NCBI GenBank assembly: GCA_037954665.1
Contig: JBBMOL010000012.1
Coordinates: 3,658,001-3,722,000 of the forward strand
DNA from: Laguncularia racemosa
Taxonomy: Eukaryota > Streptophyta > Magnoliopsida > Myrtales > Combretaceae
Direction: 5' to 3'
DNA length: 64,000 nucleotides
Shown here piece by piece: positions 57,061 through 64,000 of the stretch. Made by a program: the position numbers and the translations under genes. The stretch's first letter is position 1. Each line of letters starts with the position of its first letter. The notes under the pieces are model-generated. The model was given only the letters and a program-made list of their open reading frames with translations. It ran no database searches and was not told the origin of the DNA.

Positions 57061-59273
57061 TAATTCCTATTGTGGCTCTATTTCCATAATTTCTATTCAA
57101 ACTCTAGGGAGATGGTAAAGGAATAGTTGAAGTTGGCTCATGAAGAGGGTGACCCCAACTCATTTTACAAGCTTCATTAGTTAATCCTTCTGTCCATTTC
57201 CTTCCATCATAAGCATCATCATGAACGTCAATGCTTGGCCACTTCTCCATTCTCCATTTTGATTTTTGTTTCTAGTGAGTCATTACCTATTGAGTCAATT
57301 CTGTTTGCCTTTCATGAAACTTATCCCTTCACATTACAACATTTCAAGCTTTACTTTCTAGCGTTAAATAGAACAAATCATACAATAATAAACAATTGAA
57401 CTATAACACCTATTTTCTATTGGGTTGTCTAAAAAGATATTAAGTAGAATATGATGACAATGTATGCGAGATATGGTTGTCCTATTATAATTATAAGATT
57501 ATGAAGCACGAATTCAAAATGAAGAAATTATAGCTAAAATACTATATTGGGCATAATCAGAAAATTAACAAACCCTACTTAGTACCTTTAGTTAATATGA
57601 GGCTTGATTTAGATTCTAGATATTCATTCTATTTTATTTTATTTCCTTGTTAGGTAAAGTGATTAACATTGGAATCGCTCGACAACTATTATGACCTATG
57701 ACGACCCTAAACAGGTGAGTGGGAAATTTAATGATATACTACAATGTTGTGTTATGTGTTGATATGCTGTGGATGTAAATTCATTTGCTTGGTTATAGTT
57801 GCAAATTGGATGTGATTATTATTATTATTATTAAGTTATATAGTGGGGTTAGATGAGTTTAGGAAAGAAGTTACAAGAAATTGGTAATTAGATAAGTTAT
57901 AGATGAATACTGTTTAATGATGTAGATGATAGAATGGACTGAGTGTTTAGATATCTCTACCTTAACAATAGCACTTCGCACCATCTTGCCAATGCTATTA
58001 CTACAGACCAATACCACGACTCAAATTGTTTTCTTCAAACTAAACCAAAATATATATTGCATATCATCCCAAAGGGGTCAATTAACGTTTAAGTCAATGG
58101 CACAGAGGTGTCAAGTTAACTAAAATCTTATGTATAGCTTGATTATTTTTATCTGTTTGGTTTGGTTTCCTTGTTTATTTTGTGATGTGAAATGCATGAT
58201 CTTTTCTTGTTGTGGTAAGTGTGAAAATGAGATGTAGTGGATTGTTTATGGGACTTCATTGGGTCCCTGTGGATTGTTCTTAGAGTGGTAGACTTTAAAT
58301 GCTTAGTAGCTTACTTCATTGCATTGAATGGGAATTGGTTACGGCTATATATATTGTTTAGTCACCTTGAATCAATTAATTAAAAAAATGGTCTCGATTA
58401 AAACTTTACATGCATTTTACACATGAGATTGAAGGCCATCACTGCTACAGGACGTGCCGGAAGTGATCAGAGAATCACTGTTCCACCAAGTGCGAACTAA
58501 GTGATTAAGGAATTGTCGCGCCTTGATAGTTCCGAGTTTGGCTTGTCTCTTAAAGGTGTAATGCTTGGTGTATTGAGGCACTTAAGCCGAGATCATTGAA
58601 GCTAAGACACAAATATAATAAAGTGATAAAAGTAATTAAATTGTGTGTAAGAGTCGGGTATTGGTGATGGCTTCAGAATCGCAACCTAAGGTCAAGGGGG
58701 GCATAAACCCTAGACTTTATGTCGGTTACCAGAAGACCACGTGAGATGCTGCATTTATGTGATTGTTCATGCATAGCATATGATTTGAAATTTCTTATGC
58801 GTGTGTAGCATTGAAATTATTAACCTCCCATTCATTGAGTCGTAGTGTGCTCACCCCACCACAAACCCTTTTTGCAGGTAGAGATTACGAAAGCTCGGGA
58901 TGGATAAGATGTAAAGTGTTGAGAGTTTTTGGAAGACAAGAACGGTAAAGTAAGAATTGTGAAAGATAGATTATTTAGATGAAATGTTAGGACCCCTATG
59001 TAAAGAAAATTGAATTTGTGAAACTTAGGATTTTATTCTATTTTACTGATTAGTAAGGGATACCGATTCTCTACGATCATGGTTAACTAATGGATATGGA
59101 ATCCTTAGTTATATTTTGTCATGTAACTTTATGTACTATAATTAGTCATAAGTGTAATTAATTACATAGAGTCTTACGATCTCTGACTCATAAGACGATT
59201 ATCATGTAACGGGTGTACACGTGCCATGATAATTTTTAGTGGAAACTTCTAGGCCCCCTTTTGGGGTGTAACA
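57061..59273 (+). repeat. Distal LTR-like part of insertion G
   Basis: AT-rich and non-coding, with a (TTA)n run at 57820-57833. The segment 58430-59273 has the look of an LTR R-U5 region and ends GGGGTGTAACA. Confidence 0.4.
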
Positions 59274-59278
59274 CCCTA
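59274..59278. repeat. Target-site duplication of insertion G, right copy (CCCTA)
   Basis: It matches 53924-53928. Confidence 0.7.
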
Positions 59279-59289
59279 TCCCCTAATAA

Positions 59290-60240
59290 ATTAGACAAAT
59301 AACCTCTCCATGGCAAGCCTACCTCAACACAGCAATCACAGCAGAATTTACCTTATTTACCCTTGATGGACATACTATTAGTCAACTATCCATCATAAAG
59401 GTACTCATAAAAAACCTTTAGGTATTCTAAAATGCACTCGACCTCCTCTTTAACTCGGCAAAGATCTAATCTACCACAGATCTATCACTAGGACCCAAGC
59501 ACTAGATACTTAATTTCCTAATTAGATCCACATACTACGTCTAAAAGCTCGACTTCCCCTCGACTGCAATCACTACAAATTTACTCTTCCAACCGTACAT
59601 CAAGTCCAATATAATGAATGGCTTCTGACCTAAATGAATTATCAAATAATACCACTCATATGTCGACCACTTCATCCTATAGAAGTACCTAAGTAGTTGA
59701 GGGGTAGTACACAACATGAAGTGTTTGCATAACGCCAAAAAAACAATTAACAACTTGCATGTGTTAGGCACAAGATGTGTAAGCGAGACACAATAGTATG
59801 TGAAGAAAGCTTCCTAAAATGCAAAAAATAGAGCCTAAAATCTAAACTCTTATTGCTTTATGTACAAGTAGAAGCAACGCCCCCACAATAAGAGCAATCC
59901 TACCATCTACTTAAGGATGCTCCAACTACCATCTTGAGGACGAATGCGGAAGTACTTCCTAAGATCCATGAGCTACTCATGAGTAAGAGTGCTTTTGACA
60001 CCATTAGGGGTTTTAACACACTCCACCTTCAAGTAGATAGGCCACAACGACCTCCTATCCTCATCGTTGTCAAGGTAGATGTCACAAGGAATCTAAGAGA
60101 TTATTGCTACAATGTCAATCTCTCTCCCTAGACTACCACTGCTAGATTCTTCAGCCACACTAAACAACCACCATAAGACTTACTCCACCACTGGCGAGGT
60201 AGTACCCCTCTCACTTTCTTGGTTTGAGAGTGTTTGAGAA
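59290..60240 (-). pseudogene. Element F antisense additional ORF, N-terminal half
   Basis: The minus strand reads LRKYFRIRPQDGSW (about 59965-59925), PNTCKLLIVFLALCKHFML, QLLRYFYRMKW, YEWYYL and PFIILDLMYGWKSKFVVI (about 59620-59565). This order matches the plant domain filed in Pfam as putative gypsy-type transposon (PF04195-like: LAPN.WR.L..F...C; F..FF.LK; WYYF; W K.RFFFV). Stops interrupt it. The coiled-coil half lies at 52370-53880. Biological role unknown. Confidence 0.55.
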
Positions 60241-60274
60241 GAAGAAGAAGAAAGAAGAAGAAAAGAAGAAGAAA
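60237..60274. repeat. (GAA)n microsatellite
   Basis: Interrupted GAA units on the plus strand. On the minus strand they would encode a serine/leucine-rich stretch at the start of the antisense ORF. Confidence 0.7.
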
Positions 60275-60479
60275 TAGCCACCATACCTACATAGGTGGGA
60301 GAAAGGAATTGAGTGTGCAAAGGATTAGAAAGTTACAAGGAAATCGAGTTCTGCACATAAGAATAGAAAGAGTTGGTAGTAGAAGTCAAAAGTGTCCAAA
60401 TTAAGCTAACAACTATTGTTTATAGGTAGTAGCATAGGAAATGAAGAGATAGTTAAATGAAGTAACGTGACACAATGCC

Positions 60480-62100
60480 CCCTAACTTAATTTCGACTCT
60501 TATCCTATGGTTTAAATGAACAATGAGGATCTCAAGTGCATACCTACACCCACATAGACCTTGCCTAATGCAAGCATGACAACCATCCTTGACATTTAAT
60601 GCACTTATATTTATGCACCCATGAAAAATTCAATTAAGACTTCCTTAAGAAACCACTATAACCTTAAATCAAATATTATCAAAGGATTTTTGGAGTGCTC
60701 ATTCTAATAAAAACCCTTGCCTAACTTAACTCATCTTAGTGTGAAAAATCCAAAAAACAATAAAAGGGCCAATGGAATAAAAAGTAAAAAAAAAAAAAAT
60801 GAGATTAAATTAAGAAGGAATTACAAAGTTTGAAAACCAATTTTTCCAAAAAGAACCTTTTTGCCCTTGAAATTGATTTTATCGAATTTGGACAGAAATA
60901 AAATTAGAGACCCTAAATATAACTCCAAGACCTTAATTAGATAAATAAAATCAATTATAAGTTATTTGTAGATAATTAGAAAAGAAAATTTTAAATTTGA
61001 AGGTCAATTGGGTAAAATAACCAAAATGCCCCTAAGCTTAATTTTATTGAAGGGTCACTAAATTCTAAAGTTCTTAAGGGCAATTTAGGGAAAAGAAGGA
61101 ATTATTTTTTAACTAGAATGAATTGGAAAAAATAAGGAAAAATAAAATGCTAATAAGGCTATAAGGAGGGACACATGTCACCATTAAGAGAATACTCTTA
61201 AACTCTTGTGGTCTTCCTTTACTTTATCCCTTAAACCCTAGCAAAACTCTCTTATATAAGCTCCTTAAGACTAAAAAATAGCAACGGCCCTACTCTTTAA
61301 TTTTTGAAAAACCCACAAGGTAAAACCCCCAAAACTTTAGCTTAAACCTTAAACTCTAAACCTAGCTCTGATCCCATCTTAATTAGCAACTAATTCAACT
61401 TCTTTTCTTATAAGTTTTAGGTGAAAAATCAAGTGGAGAACTAACTAAGGGGGCTCTCAAATCAGAATTTAAAGAGGAGTAAGGTAAGTAATTTTTAGTG
61501 AGGTTTAAGTTGATTTAAAGATGTAAATCCTTAGTCATGGTGCAAAGTAAGATGATTTGATGTAAAGGATTGAAGTGGGATCAAAGAAAACTCTATTTTG
61601 GTGTCTCTTAAGTGGTAGCCAACTTTGGATCAAGAAGGATTTGTAGATTTCCAATAAGGTAAGCTCAAAATCAAGTTTAAATGGGTTATTTATGATGATT
61701 AGAAGTACTATAACATGGAAATTTGGTGATTAATTGAATCTTGATAAAATTGGTTTAAAAGACCCATGTGACCACCACTATTTAAAGTGATTATTAAGTG
61801 TCTTTTAATGATTTAGATGTTGATCTTTGTTCTAGCATGCTAAAAATGGTGTTGGGTATTAGATTTAATGAAAGAAATGGAGTTTGATGCATGGTGATGT
61901 GTTATGTGAGCGTACTCTATGTTACCACCACCTTAAAGAAGGAACCGGGATTTAATTTTTATGTAAAATCTGATTTAGATGATGAACATTGGTAAATTGA
62001 GGGTCACATACTTAAATATTATCATTTTAAAAAAATTACGTAAATATTATACTCGTAAAAATTATTACTAAAATAGGTTGCGAGTTGCGAATCACGTATG
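60480..62100 (+). repeat. LTR-like region, boundaries unknown
   Basis: It includes phrases typical of chromovirus LTRs (aaatgcccctaagcttaattttattgaaggg near 61027) and a TATATAAG box near 61253 followed by a CTCC-rich leader. No coding similarity. I could not pair it with another copy. Confidence 0.35.
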
Positions 62101-63188
62101 CGCCTTTAGTGATACTAGAAAATTTTACATTGAAGGCGTAGACCCAATCTGTACAACATCCCACCATCCAATTTTTATTTCATTTATACTCATCGTTAAT
62201 TTATAAACACATGATGACAATATAAAAACTAAAAATATAAATACAGTAAGAGTGAGAAATACATAGAAACACACAACACACAAAAATACCCACTCACTTA
62301 GATCTAGTTTTTCTCTTGTTCTTGCACATAGGAAAGAGGAAGAAGAAGAAGTGATTCTGCACAAGAAATTCCAAATCTAAGTGTTTCTGAATAGCTAATC
62401 AATTGTGATATATTTTTTTTAGAAAAGTTGAAGTTTTTTATCCGCGTTAAAGTTTTTTTATCTATGTTTGTATTTAATATAAGATTTTAGAAAAAATTTA
62501 GTATAATTGTATATTTAATATAAAATATTACTTGTTGTTATTAGATTATAATTTATTAAATATGATATATATAGATGTTGCAATGCGTAACATGTAATAT
62601 TAATTTTTATATTAGAATGAGGATTTGCTGTTATAAAGGATGTGAAATATATAAAGTATAGAATAATTATTGCAGTATTATACGGATTTCTTTTTTAAAA
62701 TTTAGTGGAAAAATATAATTAAAAGTTAATTTTGGACAAATATTTAGAAAAAAAAATTGTTTGGAAATGATTGAAGGATAATTAGAGGAAAATTAAAATT
62801 AAAATTAAATTAAGAAATGATAGGATTTTTTTTTTGTATAAATATTATTCTAAAAATATTACTTTCAATTTTTTTTTGTATAAATATTATTGAAAACAAA
62901 AAAAAATAATTCTGATGAAAAATTGTAATATCTCGAATGTGAAATAATTTTTACAGTATTGTAAAATAATATGGAAATAGTTGGAATTTTTAGCAGCGAA
63001 AATGTTATTAAAAAATAACTTCTAACATATTTTTAGAAAAAAAATTATTTGGTAATAATAGAGGAAAAAAGTTAATATTTGAAATGTTATGGAAATTATT
63101 ATTATTTTTAATTTTTAGAATGCTGTTATTGGAAATTGTTATATTTATTTAAAAGCTTATAATTTATATATACTATAGATAAGAAAAA
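62101..63188. other. AT-rich DNA upstream of the Mutator-like transposase
   Basis: Very AT-rich with short repeats of ttggaaatga and tataaatattatt. If the transposase at 63189 belongs to an intact element, its left terminal inverted repeat should lie here, but I cannot define it without the other end. Confidence 0.3.
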
Positions 63189-64000
63189 ATGACCGATTAC
63201 GTGAAGCTAATGATTTATGCATTTAGTATTGTGGCCAGTAATTAGGGGCCGGAGTATGATAGAGATCTGGTAAAAAAGTTGAAAATGAAGAAAAACATCA
63301 ACTATAATGAATTTTGATACAGTTAATGTCACAACATCGAAGTTGATCCAATCGAAGTGGGGGTTGAGATAATTTACAAGCATCCTATGTTCTATGGGGG
63401 TAATACATGCTATGCGTTTATGGAAATTAGAGACGACGAAGATATTGAAAATTTTATTGAAACGGCTGAATCATATGGAGATTGTAGCATACAATAATTA
63501 TTCATCAGAATTTCTAACAATTCGGGGGGTCTCTCAATAAGGCAAACATTCGATGCAAGCAATCAACTACATTCGTCACATGACACTGGAGAAATGCAGC
63601 CAGAGTCATCGACATTTCAACCCTCAATTCCAATCTCGATGGAAGTGAATGATAAGGATGAAATAGATAAAGTAGTTACTCTAGTATTACAACAACCAAA
63701 CACATGGGATCTGTACATGGTTCATATAGGAGTAGAGTAGGCTAAAACACCAACCATGCCAATTAGAGATCTTGTTCCATATTACAATTATGGGGGCGAT
63801 AGTGGTTGCATTTATGTTGAGCAAGAGAAAACCAATCTTTGCAATGGTTTGAGCAGTAGTGACGACTTTTATTGAGGCATGAGATTTAGGAAGAAAGTAG
63901 ATATTATTCAAGCAGAGAAGTCTTACTATGTGAAGAACCATTGCAACTTTACTATTGTAGAGTTCAGTCCACTACTGTAGTCTATTTATTGTTTGAAAAG
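63189..64000 (+). pseudogene. Mutator-like (MuDR) transposase N-terminal part, decayed
   Basis: A single reading frame from ATG 63189 (MTDYVKLMIYAF) to the window edge, with several stops and no frameshift. The order fits plant MULE transposases: a ubiquitin-like or dimerisation N-terminus (VGVEIIYKHPMFYGGNTCYAFMEI followed by DDEDIENFIE), a Ser/Gln-rich spacer, then the MuDR DNA-binding domain start (MRFRKKVDIIQAEKSYYVK, CNFTIVEFSPL, YCLK near the edge). Stops (TAG near 63243; TGA and TAA near 63318-63330; TAA near 63495; TAG near 63738) rule out an active gene. The catalytic DDE domain lies outside the window. Confidence 0.75.

Larger units (their letters stand above)
53929..59273 (+). mobile_element. 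Insertion G: solo-LTR-like element carrying host gene fragments
   Basis: 5,345 bp starting TGTGATGTCCTAAATATTTCG and ending GGGGTGTAACA, flanked by CCCTA, and splitting element F's antisense ORF. The start and end resemble Tekay/Del LTRs, and the stretch near 58830-58900 (gtgtgctcacccc..tttttgcaggtagag) is LTR-like. I find no second LTR and no gag/pol. The interior 55600-57050 holds fragments of golgin candidate 6 and MLH1. It is either a long solo LTR with a later insertion or capture, or another large non-autonomous element. Confidence 0.6.

Overview
The window looks like nuclear DNA from a flowering plant, probably a eudicot. It is strongly AT-rich and gene-poor, it carries a split gene with plant-type GT-AG introns encoding a YABBY transcription factor (a family confined to seed plants), and most of the rest is nested plant LTR retrotransposons. 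I cannot name the species. Only one gene looks intact: a YABBY5-like gene of seven exons on the minus strand, 35181 down to 30712.

Layout. 1-1307: edge of a minus-oriented LTR element ('C'; its LTR is 293-1307). 2160-16814: a decayed Ty3/gypsy chromovirus of Tekay/Del type ('A', plus strand), cut in its integrase by a minus-oriented gypsy element 'B' (5400-12087, target duplication GATTT). B itself carries a solo LTR of family C (10046-11058, target duplication TCTGA) inside its tRNA primer-binding site. 16815-25500: LTR-like AT-rich DNA with a fragmentary minus-strand gypsy integrase ('D'). 25560-30700: mostly intergenic, with two open stretches I could not identify. 30712-35500: the YABBY gene. 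36560-37640: a two-unit direct repeat of about 570 bp. 37650-47377: two miniature LTR elements (TRIM-like, 'T1' and 'T2') joined head to head, with an Athila-type gag-protease element 'E' (38459-45311, target duplication AAAAG) inserted in T1. 48470-60240: a degraded Tat-like gypsy element 'F' with gag and an antisense additional ORF. That ORF is split by a 5.3-kb solo-LTR-like insertion 'G' (53929-59273, target duplication CCCTA), which contains fragments of two unrelated host genes (golgin candidate 6/p115 and MLH1). 63189-64000: the start of a decayed Mutator-like transposase running off the right edge.

How it fits together. Nesting and matching 5-bp target duplications give a relative history: A before B before the solo C; T1/T2 before E; F before G. 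The mobile-element genes are broken, often by CAG/CAA to TAG/TAA changes as expected from deamination of methylated cytosine. The less ordinary structures are (i) the T1/T2 junction, where one LTR half is inverted and both cut edges carry the same 5-bp word CATGG, as if two element ends had integrated into the element itself; (ii) arrays of CACGG/CCGTG words upstream of the TATA box in two otherwise unrelated LTR families; (iii) the gene-fragment mosaic inside G; and (iv) an in-frame RT-integrase deletion fusion in B. All similarity statements come from reading the sequence; no alignment or database search was run.
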